64,000 nucleotides of DNA, from assembly GCF_907165205.1 (NCBI RefSeq), contig NC_058198.1:16407001-16471000 (forward strand), read 5' to 3'. Positions 30,277 through 40,869 of the stretch are shown here, one piece after another. The position numbers and the translations under genes were made by a program. Position 1 is the first letter of the stretch, and each line of letters begins with the position of its first letter. The notes beneath the pieces are model-generated. The model saw only the letters and a list, made by a program, of their open reading frames with translations, was not told the DNA's origin and did not search any database. The DNA comes from Coccinella septempunctata. Lineage: Eukaryota > Arthropoda > Insecta > Coleoptera > Coccinellidae.

Positions 30277-30722
30277 TTGAAGAACACAATTTTCAGTCTT
30301 AGGAACACTTTATTTACAATTTATTCACGCAGCAACGTTTCGAGAAAAATTCTTCTCTTCTTCAGGCTGAAATTACAAGAATGGTATGAACAAAATAGAT
30401 CTAAATACCAGGACAATCCAGAAACTAAATTCAAGAACAGAGCAACAAAACAATGCAACTACAGTTTACGAACAACAATAGTGGAACAACAAAGACTAAG
30501 AACAATGACAAAAAACTATCAGAGGAAAAATCCACCAACTCACCTTATGAATAATGAATTAAAAATCGTCTGAAAAATTCAAACTCGTAAAATCATTCGA
30601 AAAAAGCAGGTTCATCTCGGGGTCTCAAATTAACGTGACGTACAGGTAGGTATGGACGCATTGATATGAATGAAACAAGAACATCGCACATACGCGGTCG
30701 GAATGCGTGCACTCGAGAAAAA
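30277..30722 (-). repeat. PLE2 pseudo-LTR between copies 2 and 1
   Basis: Second occurrence of the block at 27313-27758, apparently identical. Confidence 0.8.
30330..30369 (-). ncRNA. Hammerhead-like ribozyme motif, PLE2 (2)
   Basis: Same as 27366-27405, exactly 2964 nt away. Confidence 0.6.
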
Positions 30723-33182
30723 CTATTTATTTATTTCCTTTATCAAATTCGAATACGCAATACTGAGTGAACCAATATCAGATCTCGAGTTCACAGAATT
30801 GGGGTGTTTTCTTATAAGCAACATCTCTTTGAAACTACGCTTGAACCAATTGGTCTCCTTGGTTAGAATCTTCGCATTTTCAAAATCAAAAAGATGTCCC
30901 TCATTCTTAGCATGTTGGGAAAGTGCGGTTGCCTCAGATTGTCTTTTACAATCTAACTGATGTTGCCTCAATCTGGATCCGAAATATTGACACGTTTGTC
31001 CAACATAAATAGCATCACAATTCGAACAACCAACCCCATACACCAAACCGGATTGTCTCATTGGGGGATCAATATCTTTCAAACGGGAAAATAGGCTCTT
31101 AACAGTTTTATTATAATATGATACCACAATAGTAGATGTTCCCTTCATCAATCTAATCAACATCTGACTCAATTTGGGAATGTAGACTAATTTGTAATAT
31201 CTGAAAATCTCCTTATCGGAACCATTATCAGTCGAAGGTATACTAGTTGAGTATTTCGAACCATAAAAAATTTTATTAACTAAAGTTTTAGGATAACCAT
31301 TTTGACATAAAATGGTCGCTTGCTGTTTAAAATTCTTCGGATGAAATGATGTATCCGACAAACTAAGAATCTTCTGTTTGATACCCCTGACGACAGCAAT
31401 TTTTTGCGATGTTGAATGCAGAGAATTGAAATGCAATGTACGGTGGGATGCCATGGGTTTAGAATATAGGTCAGTTTTTATACCACCACTATCCCTTATC
31501 AACAATAGGTCCAAGAATGGAATTTTACCATCTATTTCCATCTCATGTGTGAACTGGAGATTCTCATGGAAGCTGTTGAAAATCCTCAATACCTCTTCTA
31601 ATCTACTCATGGGCACCGACATAATTATATCATCAACGTAAACAAAGACAAACGGTATATGAAAGTTCAAAACAGACAGAACGAATGCGATCAAGTGATT
31701 CATAACCAATTCCGCCAAAATTGGTGAGGCTGGGTTGCCCATAGCTGTGCCCCTCACTTGTGCGTAAAATCTTTTATTATATTGAAAAAAGCTGTTATCA
31801 AAAATGAATTTAATAATATTCAACAACACATCAAGTGGAACATTAACACAGCTCTCATAAACAGCCCAGTTATCTTTTATTAATCGTTCTACTAAATCTT
31901 GTGGTATATTAGTGAATAGGGATTTTACATCCACACTTATGAGAACATAATCATCAGGTATATTAGTTATGCCATTAATCTTATTGATGAGGTCATATGA
32001 ATTCCTGATGGAAAACGGAAACAAGTGCTTTATCCTACTCAACACTGTACACAAGAACTTCGAGATGTTATAAGTTGGTGAATTACAACAAGAAACCACC
32101 GGTCTAAGTGGATTTCCTGTCTTGTGTATTTTAACCAGGCCATAAATCTTCGGCGGAACGGAATTATATTTCCTCAGTCTCTTACCCTCAATCTCAGAAA
32201 CCAACGAAAAATCTTCCAATTGTCTGATCAACTTATTAGACTTAACTTGAACTCCAATCGTTGGATCAGCCTTCAATTGCTTATAAGTTTCACCATCCGA
32301 CAAAAGATCTAACAACTTACGATCATAATCGCTCTTATTAATCACCACAGTCTTATTTCCCTTATCCGAATTCACCACGTAAATATCGGGGTTGGCCTCA
32401 AGAAATGCTTTAGTTTTCCTAAACAAAAACAGAAGGTATTTATGGAATGGATCCAGAGAAGCACCGTTTGTTAATCTTTTATAAAAACCATAGGCCAAAC
32501 CACAAAGCGATGCTCGCAAGCCATTCTTCATATCGACATCCAAATGATCTTGCCCAAGAATGAAGCCCTCAATATCAGACATCAAATCTAACCACGGAAA
32601 ATCACTCTTACTATAAGGAATGGAAAACTTGGGGCCTAATGACAACATTTTTACAACAAAATCCGGGAGATATCTATCAGTTAGGTTAGTTAGCCAACTT
32701 GATTGAGTAGCTATTTGTGGAGTCACCGAGAGTTTGGTGAGTTGGTGAAACTTTCTCACATTACAATCTCTAATACGCTCAAATATCGACCTGAAATATC
32801 TATCTTGATGTTTACAAAAATTATTTACTACGTCTACAGAAACTGTATTACTCACACAATTTTTATGATATGAAATATTATCCCTCAGTTTTTTAATCTT
32901 CCAATTGACAATTTTAATCTCAAGATTAAGAATATCATGTCTCAGTTTACTTACTATTCTAGACACTCTACTGTAATAAGGATGTTTCTCTTGAAATAGG
33001 GAATAAACACACTTTACTTCGTTGACTATATGTTTGGGATATATACCACTCTTTCTGCACCTCAGTAAGAAAATTCTGTTGTTGATGGATCGTGCCAACC
33101 TTTTGTTATCCTTGGACCACTCCTTGAAATGAAGAACCATATTCATACCATATATCGTCATGATCTGATTGAAGAACCCCAT
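30723..33182 (-). CDS. PLE2 copy 2, intact Penelope-like polyprotein
   Basis: Protein identical to copy 1 over its whole length (GTG-extended frame also present to 33272), with the same YVDD and GIY-YIG motifs. Copies 1 and 2 form a perfect 2964-bp tandem repeat as far as I can compare, which means a very recent duplication or an assembly duplication. Confidence 0.9.
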   Translation of the reverse strand: MGFFNQIMTIYGMNMVLHFKEWSKDNKRLARSINNRIFLLRCRKSGIYPKHIVNEVKCVYSLFQEKHPYYSRVSRIVSKLRHDILNLEIKIVNWKIKKLRDNISYHKNCVSNTVSVDVVNNFCKHQDRYFRSIFERIRDCNVRKFHQLTKLSVTPQIATQSSWLTNLTDRYLPDFVVKMLSLGPKFSIPYSKSDFPWLDLMSDIEGFILGQDHLDVDMKNGLRASLCGLAYGFYKRLTNGASLDPFHKYLLFLFRKTKAFLEANPDIYVVNSDKGNKTVVINKSDYDRKLLDLLSDGETYKQLKADPTIGVQVKSNKLIRQLEDFSLVSEIEGKRLRKYNSVPPKIYGLVKIHKTGNPLRPVVSCCNSPTYNISKFLCTVLSRIKHLFPFSIRNSYDLINKINGITNIPDDYVLISVDVKSLFTNIPQDLVERLIKDNWAVYESCVNVPLDVLLNIIKFIFDNSFFQYNKRFYAQVRGTAMGNPASPILAELVMNHLIAFVLSVLNFHIPFVFVYVDDIIMSVPMSRLEEVLRIFNSFHENLQFTHEMEIDGKIPFLDLLLIRDSGGIKTDLYSKPMASHRTLHFNSLHSTSQKIAVVRGIKQKILSLSDTSFHPKNFKQQATILCQNGYPKTLVNKIFYGSKYSTSIPSTDNGSDKEIFRYYKLVYIPKLSQMLIRLMKGTSTIVVSYYNKTVKSLFSRLKDIDPPMRQSGLVYGVGCSNCDAIYVGQTCQYFGSRLRQHQLDCKRQSEATALSQHAKNEGHLFDFENAKILTKETNWFKRSFKEMLLIRKHPNSVNSRSDIGSLSIAYSNLIKEINK

Positions 33183-33240
33183 GTCGAGGAATATATGACC
33201 AATATATAATATATATGTAAGGTGTATCGTTCCAAAATAA

Positions 33241-33686
33241 TTGAAGAACACAATTTTCAGTCTTAGGAACACTTTATTTACAATTTATTCACGCAGCAAC
33301 GTTTCGAGAAAAATTCTTCTCTTCTTCAGGCTGAAATTACAAGAATGGTATGAACAAAATAGATCTAAATACCAGGACAATCCAGAAACTAAATTCAAGA
33401 ACAGAGCAACAAAACAATGCAACTACAGTTTACGAACAACAATAGTGGAACAACAAAGACTAAGAACAATGACAAAAAACTATCAGAGGAAAAATCCACC
33501 AACTCACCTTATGAATAATGAATTAAAAATCGTCTGAAAAATTCAAACTCGTAAAATCATTCGAAAAAAGCAGGTTCATCTCGGGGTCTCAAATTAACGT
33601 GACGTACAGGTAGGTATGGACGCATTGATATGAATGAAACAAGAACATCGCACATACGCGGTCGGAATGCGTGCACTCGAGAAAAA
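33241..33686 (-). repeat. PLE2 pseudo-LTR upstream of copy 2
   Basis: Third occurrence of the pseudo-LTR block. Confidence 0.8.
33294..33333 (-). ncRNA. Hammerhead-like ribozyme motif, PLE2 (3)
   Basis: Same as 27366-27405. Confidence 0.6.
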
Positions 33687-33817
33687 CTATTTATTTATTT
33701 CCTTTATCAAATTCGAATACGCAATACTGAGTGAACCAATATCAGATCTCGAGTTCACAGAATTGGGGTGTTTTCTTATAAGCAACATCTCTTTGAAACT
33801 ACGCTTGAACCAATTGT
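33687..33817 (-). pseudogene. PLE2 C-terminal tail fragment, 5'-truncated
   Basis: Encodes the last ~43 residues (NWFKRSFKEMLLIRKHPNS...KEINK) and is truncated at CAATTG. There it joins, head to head and with short microhomology, an inverted pseudo-LTR. Confidence 0.88.
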
Positions 33818-34011
33818 CCTGGTATTTAGATCTATTTTGTTCATACCATTCTTGTAATTTCAGCCTGAAGAAGAGAAGAATTTTTCTCGAAACGTTGCTG
33901 CGTGAATAAATTGTAAATAAAGTGTTCCTAAGACTGAAAATTGTGTTCTTCAATTATTTTGGAACGATACACCTTACATATATATTATATATTGGTCATA
34001 TATTCCTCGAC
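33818..34011 (+). repeat. PLE2 pseudo-LTR, inverted (5'-shortened)
   Basis: Reverse complement of part of the pseudo-LTR, starting TCCTGGTATTTAG and leading into a plus-strand PLE2 ORF. Confidence 0.85.
33861..33900 (+). ncRNA. Hammerhead-like ribozyme motif, inverted PLE2
   Basis: Plus-strand copy of the motif at 27366-27405, CAGC(33861)...GCTG(33900). Confidence 0.6.
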
Positions 34012-34149
34012 ATGGGGTTCTTCAATCAGATCATGACGATATATGGTATGAATATGGTTCTTCATTTCAAGGAGTGGTCCAAGGATAACAAAAGGTTGGC
34101 ACGATCCATCAACAACAGAATTTTCTTACTGAGGTGCAGAAAGAGTGGN
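34012..34149 (+). CDS. PLE2 copy 3 (inverted), N-terminus only
   Basis: Begins MGFFNQIMTIYGMNMVL as in copies 1 and 2 and is cut by the assembly gap after ~45 codons. Confidence 0.85.
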
Positions 34150-34348
34150 NNNNNNNNNNNNNNNNNNNNNNNNNNNNNNNNNNNNNNNNNNNNNNNNNNN
34201 NNNNNNNNNNNNNNNNNNNNNNNNNNNNNNNNNNNNNNNNNNNNNNNNNNNNNNNNNNNNNNNNNNNNNNNNNNNNNNNNNNNNNNNNNNNNNNNNNNNN
34301 NNNNNNNNNNNNNNNNNNNNNNNNNNNNNNNNNNNNNNNNNNNNNNNN
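34150..34348. other. Assembly gap (~200 N)
   Basis: N run between inverted PLE2 and a U fragment; true length unknown. Confidence 0.99.
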
Positions 34349-35373
34349 ATTAGAGAAAATAACGAAAAATTTTGGTTGCAGTAGCCTTTTTCTTGACGTT
34401 GAAACTGGAATAATAATATTCGCGAGAGAACTGAAGCTGGCATATGGAATAATGAGAAAACAATATAAAAAATTACGGTGCGTAGCGTAGCGTTAGATCT
34501 ATGACGCCATTATAACTAGTGAAACTGAAAAGAGCAAATTTTTCCAATTATCTGTAGGATATAAATAGTAGATGAATCCCTAGAACAATGTTCTTGAATG
34601 ACAAAAAAAAGCAGGATTGGAAATTATCCTGGTTATAGTGAACCAATGTCTCAATAAATGAGAGGATGAAATAACTCAAAACAAACGAAATTAATTCAGG
34701 AACATAATACACATTGATATAAAAGTGGACAAACAAATCAACAGTTGTTGGTTTTCATATATCTGAGTTGATTTCGTTTATTTATCGCCCTTATTCGAAG
34801 GCTCACTTATTTGATATCCTCCTACTTAATTTTTGCTGATAAATAGTATATCTGGTCATATTTCGAAGTTTTAATTTTTTTTATACTATACTTGGAACGG
34901 GACCTAACGTTGTCTTTTGAGTACCCCTTACAATTTTTAATTTTTTTTCAAACCTTATGTTTCATTTAGAATACACTCTATATCATAAATGATTCATTAT
35001 ATCAGACTTGCACTCTGAATTCATACATAACCTATTGCTTGATTGCAGGTCAAGAAGCGTTCAGTGGATTGTTTTTGCATAGTACTTGAAACAGTACTAA
35101 CTGTTAACTTTTATGATCCCCTATCAATTTTTATTTGTTTTCAAAATCAATGTTTCATTAAGAATATGATGTAAATTCAAATATCAGACTTGCACTCCAA
35201 TATTATGAATTTTCTATTTCTTGATCGCAGGTCAAGGAGCGTTCAGTCTTTTACGCATAGTACTTAAAACAGTACTGTTGTCTTTTCTCTACATCTAACA
35301 ATTTTCAATTTTTTTCGAATATTTCATTTTGAATATAGAGCGCTGGCTGGAGTTACAAATCCTACAAAAGTTT

Positions 35374-35883
35374 TCATTTTATAGGTTTCTCCTTCTTCCT
35401 AAAAATCACAATGTAGTCATTCACATTGAAAAGTTTGATATTAGGATCTTCTTTTCTTCTAATAGATGTCATATTCAGAATCTCCTTCAGAATGAAAGAC
35501 CTCGTCAAGCGTTTTCTCAGATTTCCGTTCGACACATACTGCTTTTTTTCTCCAACATCGAAATTTATTTTCTTCACGACTTTTTGGCTATGTTCATCTT
35601 GATTACCTTCTCTTCTTGCAGCTTGAGTGTCGGATTTTTTCTGCGGAACTTTTCCTCTTTTTCGTTCTCCTACATGTGACTTCAGAAAATTCCTGATTTG
35701 AACTGTTCTCCTCAAGTCAATTTGTTTAGACTTCAATTTTTCCAATCCCATTCTCAAGATCTTCTTTCTGTCCATCTCGTCTTCCACAATGAAAAAAATA
35801 TTTAAGTATGAAACGATAAAATTCGATAGTATCAAAGTTAAAAAATGTAAACCACAACACAATATTTGCAGCACGAAGCACAT
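35374..35883 (-). CDS. U gene, copy 3
   Basis: 169 codons open. Differences from copy 1 include HFLTL, VGERKRG, SDTQAA, KKINFDVG, RRKEDP and DYIVIF. Confidence 0.6.
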   Translation of the reverse strand: MCFVLQILCCGLHFLTLILSNFIVSYLNIFFIVEDEMDRKKILRMGLEKLKSKQIDLRRTVQIRNFLKSHVGERKRGKVPQKKSDTQAARREGNQDEHSQKVVKKINFDVGEKKQYVSNGNLRKRLTRSFILKEILNMTSIRRKEDPNIKLFNVNDYIVIFRKKEKPIK

Positions 35884-35888
35884 TCACA

Positions 35889-35924
35889 ACTGAATACTTT
35901 GTACATCTACTCCGCTGTTATATA
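35889..35924 (-). promoter_or_regulatory. Core promoter of U gene copy 3
   Basis: TATATA and TCAGT at the conserved spacing. Confidence 0.6.
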
Positions 35925-36133
35925 GCCCCTCTACCATCCCTCCCTAGCACCCCACCACCCAATTGCCCGTTCCGTCGTCTGATTCGATATTAGATTGCTG
36001 TGACTTAAAATTTCTATGGAATCAACGTATTACATTCGTTCAATTTAACTGTCACAAGTCGGACTGTTTGTTGATTTATCCTTAACTTCCTATGACCAAT
36101 TTTGAAGTGTTACTTTTATTAGTTGTATGATGA

Positions 36134-36171
36134 GCCTTGAGAAAGGAACAAAATAGTTCCGAAACGTTGGC
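36134..36171 (+). ncRNA. Hammerhead-like ribozyme motif, U unit 3
   Basis: As in unit 1 but with UUGAGAA (A at position 8, able to pair with U3), stem II GGAAC/GUUCC and GAAACGUU. Confidence 0.45.
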
Positions 36172-36247
36172 GAATTCATTAGAGATTGTTTTTCAACCTG
36201 TCCAAATTCCTGCGATATTTTACCTATTGTGTTCAATCCATTATTTA

Positions 36248-37075
36248 TGTAGGATCCACAATTGTGTAAATATTGTAAATAAATGTTGTCGTGCATGGAA
36301 GACTTTAGAAATTCGAACTTTCCGAAGTCTTTCGTTGAAGAAAATAGGTCACAGCTTTGCGCCTTGAAACAAAACAGATTTCTATAGAAATCTGTTTCCT
36401 ATAGAAACAATAGATAACTAGATTTATCGCCAACCTCTACAGATGTTAAGAGAAAGGTCTAAACTTTATGGCAACAGCATGTGTAACATTGAGTCATTGA
36501 CGCTGGCGTGAACAAAGCTTCTTTCAACATTGAGATACGCCAGATGACGTTTGCTGATTGATGGGACAATTTGAAGACGGGGTAAGTACCATCCCAAGAC
36601 TTGGTACTGCTGGAGTCCAATTGGTCCAAAAGTAAAAGAGACATCCCCTAAGTTTTCCCATCGGAAATGTGGGTGGGCCTTGAAGCTTTAAAATCATTGT
36701 TCTTTCCGGAAAAACATTCATTCAGAGGTACATTCAGAGAGTAAGATTCAGAGATTCAGATTCAGATTGATTCGCTAAGTGTCGGGTTCAGTTCTGAATA
36801 TAGACGAAAGACGAATAGACGATTCAATATTTAGATGTTTAGGCGATTAGACGATAAGAGTTTTATTTAGAAGTAAAGAAAGTTTAGAGTAATAGTCAGC
36901 AATCGGTCACAATATATTTAATATATTGTGTAGAGTGAATCCAACGTGTACATTTGTTAATAAACTTGTAAATAGAGTTCGAGTTTTATTAACAACACCA
37001 TTAAGAAGAGGGGAAATATAGATTTATTTTTGTCTGAAAGAGAATCATACCCTAGACCAGATAAAAAAGCCTACA
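36248..37075 (+). repeat. Putative Gypsy-type 5' LTR
   Basis: Non-coding segment starting TGTAGGATCC at the break in U and ending CTACA, three bases before a primer binding site. It contains a 26-bp perfect palindrome (36372-36397, centred on CTATAG) and AATAAA near 36959. The start is set by the junction with U. No 3' LTR is present to confirm the limits. Confidence 0.55.
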
Positions 37076-37078
37076 TTT

Positions 37079-37096
37079 TGGGGGCTCGTCCGGGAT
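37079..37096 (+). other. Primer binding site for proline tRNA
   Basis: TGGGGGCTCGTCCGGGAT is the full 18-nt complement of the tRNA-Pro 3' end. It lies where a retroviral or Gypsy PBS is expected. Confidence 0.85.
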
Positions 37097-37925
37097 ATCA
37101 AAGTGAATTTCATCAACGGGAATAAAAAGTTCATACATCAACCAGCATTTGAAGAAAGAATTGAAGCTACTTAGACGAAGTGCATCAACGACTGGAGAAT
37201 TTCTTTCGACGTCCAACCGTAAGCAGCGAAGCAGACGACGAGGAGCAACCATCGCAATTGTGAAGTGTGTGATGTGTTTAAAGGCCAATTTGTGAAAATC
37301 TAGTGACGTGCAAAACTTTTGGATCACATACGGAAACAAGGTAGGATCTTTCCTTATAGTCGACGAACGGAAAACGAATTGCTTTGTTGTGTGTTAACTC
37401 CAATAACTAGACGAAAGTTGCAGCACTTATTTTTTCGAATTGAGACTTCTTTGTTGAAAGACGAATTGGCTTCCAGGAGACATAAGGATTTCTTCGAATT
37501 GTTCGAATATTTTGATTGAGATTTTGCGAATAACTTTTGTGTATTCAAATTCATTTATTTTTTAAATTAGACATTTGATCCAGTATTAGACGTTACGCAC
37601 TAGAAAGAGGAGACGTATTTTTGTTTTGAAGTTTTATTTTGTTCATTTTTTTTTAATTACCATTGTGTAGTATTTCAAGATAAAGGGATTTTTGAATTAG
37701 ATAATCATTCATTATTGACCTAGATAAGGGTGAGACGAACGGAATCTGTAAGATTGTGATTCCGATATTTTTTTTTATAGATATTTTCATTTGAATTGTG
37801 TTTTTGTTGTTTTTGTGTATTGTGTGAACGATTGCTGATTAACGTTTTCGCGTGACCATTAGGTAGAGAATTTCGGTTCGTTTCATTTTCTTTTTCGTTT
37901 CGAGTACTCTTTTTCAAAAAGCGAT
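37097..37925 (+). other. Untranslated leader of the Gypsy-type element
   Basis: About 830 bp between PBS and gag, AT-rich, with no convincing ORF. Presumed leader and packaging region by position only. Confidence 0.5.
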
Positions 37926-39280
37926 ATGTATTTAGGCGAAATAGTCGATATTGAGCGCGGAATCACGAGCGCGAAGATTCCAGCCATAAGGGCTCTTCAT
38001 ATCATTTGTTTCGGCTCTGAAGGGGAGAATTACAAGAGACGTCGAGCTCTACGTAATTTTGCTGGGTTTTCTTGGGGAATAGAATCTCAAGAACATAAAG
38101 AGCATTTAGAGCTGGTCTCAAAGGAGTTGACTGCGGCAGATTTGACAGCTATTTGTGGAATATTGAATTTATCGTACGATGGGTCGACCGAAGAAGTAGC
38201 CAAGAGAATATGTGATTTTCTAGCTTCTCCCACTGAAATCACAAACGATGAGGAGGATAGGGAATCGGAAGATGAGCGGAGCTCCTTGGTTTCCACTCAA
38301 AGCCGAATTGAGCGTAATGGGGGCGAAAATCGAGAAGGTAGAAGTTGCATTTCGCTTACGTTTAGAGATGTTGAAGACTCTATACGTCCATTCAGCGGAA
38401 ATGACGACTATCCGGTTTCTAGGTGGATTAACGATTTCGAAGAAATCGCAAGCTTGACGAACTGGACGGATCTTCAGATGTTGCTGTTCGCAAAAAGATC
38501 ACTTACGGGATTGGCGAAGTTGTTTGTGCAATCCCAGTCGGGCGTTAAGACGTGGTCTTCTTTGAAAAAAGAGTTGATCGAAGAATTTGGGATCCGTGTC
38601 AGTACGGCTCAGATTCACAAGTTATTGGCCAAGAGGATTAAAAAATCCAATGAGAATGTGCAGGAGTACATTCTCACGATGCGAGAAATTGCCAGTAGGG
38701 CTAATATCGAAGATGACGCGGTCATTCAATATATCATTGACGGAATCCTTGATGATTCTGGAAATAAAGTCGTTCTGTATGGAGCAAGGAACTTCCGAGA
38801 TTTCAAGGAGAAGGCCCGAATATACGAAGAAATCGCCAAAAAGAGGAATCTCCCGGTACAAAGGAGAGAGGTCAATCCAAGTGAGAGACGTAGTACCGAG
38901 GGAAAACAGGGAACGGAAGTGAATCGTAGTCGTTCTGGACGAAACGAGGCTAAAACTAACAACCTCAATAAGTACAGTCAAAACTGTTTCAACTGTGGAA
39001 AACAAGGACACATGTCGAGGGAATGTCCGGATAAGGCCAAGGGCACGAAGTGCTATAAATGCCAGGGGTTCGGGCATATTGCAACGAATTGCACGCGAAA
39101 AGAAGCACAGAAGACACCTTCCAACAACGTAGCCATGATGGAATGTGTTCCAAAAAATTCTGTGGAATTGAGCATAGGATTTTTCGTTGTCGAGGCTCTT
39201 TTCGATACAGGAAGCGACATCAGTATCATACGAGAAGACGTCTATAAAAAACATTTTAAGGAGTTGCCTTTGTCAGACGA
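37926..39280 (+). CDS. Gypsy-type Gag-protease (3'-truncated)
   Basis: ORF from ATG 37926. The N-terminal region includes LTAADLTAICGILNLSYDG..VAKRICDFL, which resembles a SAP-type helix-extended-loop-helix (tentative). A retroviral-like Gag core follows (PFSGNDDYPVSRWINDFEEI...). Next come two zinc knuckles, CFNCGKQGHMSREC and CYKCQGFGHIATNC (CX2CX4HX4C), and an aspartic protease start ALFDTGSDISII. Near 39280 the sequence switches to an antisense RTE fragment, so the frame to 39488 is chimeric and RT, RNase H and integrase are missing. The proline PBS and LTR upstream fit a Gypsy/Metaviridae element. Confidence 0.85.
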
Positions 39281-39655
39281 TGTCCTTCAGTGCACGTACA
39301 CTCCTTATCACCTCGTCCATAATAATGTTAAAAAGGAGAGGGCTCAGCGAATCCCCCTGTCTAATGCCACGGCCCACAGCTATTGGCTCAGTCAAGACCC
39401 CGTTTATTTTCGCCTGAATCCAATTTTCCTCATACACGTTCTGGATGGTTTTAATGAGGTTATGCGGTATCTGCCTATTGTAAAGTAGGTGTAAAACGTC
39501 TTTCAGTTGCACACGATCGAACGCTTTTTCCAAATCAACAAAGCACATGTATGCTGGCCTGTTGTATTCTATCGATTTTTCCCTTATCTGTCTTAAAACA
39601 AACACCGCATCCGTGCATGACCTGCCCGATCTGAATCCCTGCTGTTCGTCGGCAG
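39281..39655 (-). pseudogene. RTE-like reverse transcriptase fragment
   Basis: About 120 codons on the minus strand with QQGFRSGRSCTDAVFVL, FVDLEKAFDRV (motif A) and GRGIRQGDSLSPLLFNI (motif B), typical of RTE/BovB-type elements. Both ends are cut. It lies antisense between the Gypsy gag and an R4-like fragment. Confidence 0.85.
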
Positions 39656-40623
39656 AAAGTAAAATGCAGAAACTGATTGGCAAACCTTTGCATGGGAGGC
39701 ACCAGAATGAGGTCAACAATGATTACGTCGACATATCTGCGTCGAACTACTGGCTGACTTCCGGAAGGTTGTTTCCTGAGACAGAGGGCTTCATGCTCGC
39801 CATCCAGGATCAGGTGATTCCAACAAGAAATTACATGAGATACATCGCCAAGGATGCCTCAGTGGCGGACGATAGCTGTCGTTATGGCTGTGCGACACAT
39901 GAAACTATCCAGCACATCACCGGGGGATGTCAGAAGTTCGCGGGCACGGAGTACAAAAATAGACATGATGCTGTTGCCAAGATTCTTCACCAAGAATTGG
40001 CACTAAAACACCAACTTCTAACTTCGAAAAGGATTCCTTATTACAATTACCATCCAGATGGTGTGCTGGAAAACGAACATCACAAGCTCTACTGGGATCG
40101 CACTGTTCTCACAGACCGGAAAATAACCCACAATAGACCAGACCTCATATTGCTCAATAAGGATGAGGACACAGCACTATTCATCGACGTGGCAATTCCA
40201 AATAATAACAATCTTCTAGATAGACACACTGACAAAATTTCAAAATATAGAGATCTCGAGGAACAAACCAGAAGACAGTGGAAGCTGACAGATATAAAGA
40301 CCATCCCTATTGTCATTTCATCTACAGGCCTGATACCGAAGAAACTACTGGAGAACTTGAGAAAACTTCAGTTGGACGAAAATATTTATAAAGTCATGCA
40401 GAAGGCGGTACTGCTCGGAACGGCGAGAACTGTACGCAAGTACATGGGGAATGCAGAGGAACACCGTCTGCTCCGACAGGAAGTGCGGGTGGAGCAGGAA
40501 TCCAACCTACAGCAGGAAGCCGAGAAGCGACCCGAACCCCACCACCACCACGAGCCCGAAAACCTGGAAAGGGCTCCAACAGAGCTTAATCCTTTTGCTA
40601 TCTCAGATATCTGGGATAAGTGA
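39650..40623 (+). pseudogene. R4/Dong-like element, C-terminal zinc knuckle and restriction-like endonuclease
   Basis: 5'-truncated copy of the same family as 18112-20193, beginning at GCAGAAAGT. It carries the CCHC module CRYGCATHETIQHITGGC, then a restriction-like endonuclease with RPD followed by D (NRPDLILLNKDEDTALFIDVAI). The C-terminal tail is basic and His-rich (RPEPHHHHEPENLERAP). The endonuclease nicks the target to start reverse transcription. The C-terminal ORF is open to the stop at 40621-40623. Confidence 0.88.
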
Positions 40624-40672
40624 ATTTTCCTCTGGAGAGGAGTGTGAAAGCCGCAAGGCTAAAGTCATAATA
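40624..40672 (+). other. R4/Dong-like 3' UTR
   Basis: Short 3' UTR containing the fold-back CCTCTGGAGAGG and ending AAAGTCAT followed by AATAATAAT. Shared with the copy ending at 50638. A TAA-rich flank fits the known preference of Dong for TAA repeats. Confidence 0.6.
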
Positions 40673-40869
40673 ATAATGTCTGGCCTGCCTGGCAGCTATC
40701 TGGTAGATGGCCTGCCAGGTAGCCATCGTAACGACGTAGACGGTGCAGCCAGCCACGCCTGCTGTCCGCAGTCCCATTCCTTCTTCCTCTCTCTTTCGCA
40801 TCCTTCATAGGGGTGCTCTTTCTGCTCTCATCTCTCTACCCCTCACCCAAACCGAGAAAGGGGAGCACA
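40673..40869. other. Unclassified GC-richer segment
   Basis: About 200 bp with CTGGCCTGCCTGGCAGC and its approximate inverted partner GGCCTGCCAGGTAGCC, then a CT-rich run. No ORF. Possibly the 3' end of a neighbouring retroelement. Confidence 0.35.

Larger units (their letters stand above)
34349..36247 (+). repeat. U unit 3, truncated at both sides
   Basis: Equivalent to about 20927-22819 of unit 1. It begins at the gap and ends at TTATTTA, where a Gypsy-type LTR begins. Confidence 0.9.

Noticed and set aside
37926..39488. Gag ORF end at 39488
   Set aside because: Residues after about 39280 are antisense RTE sequence, so the stop is not native.
40394..40579. Minus-strand Ala/Pro/Gly-rich ORF (and its counterpart at 50726-50911)
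   Set aside because: Antisense shadow of the R4/Dong-like C-terminus.
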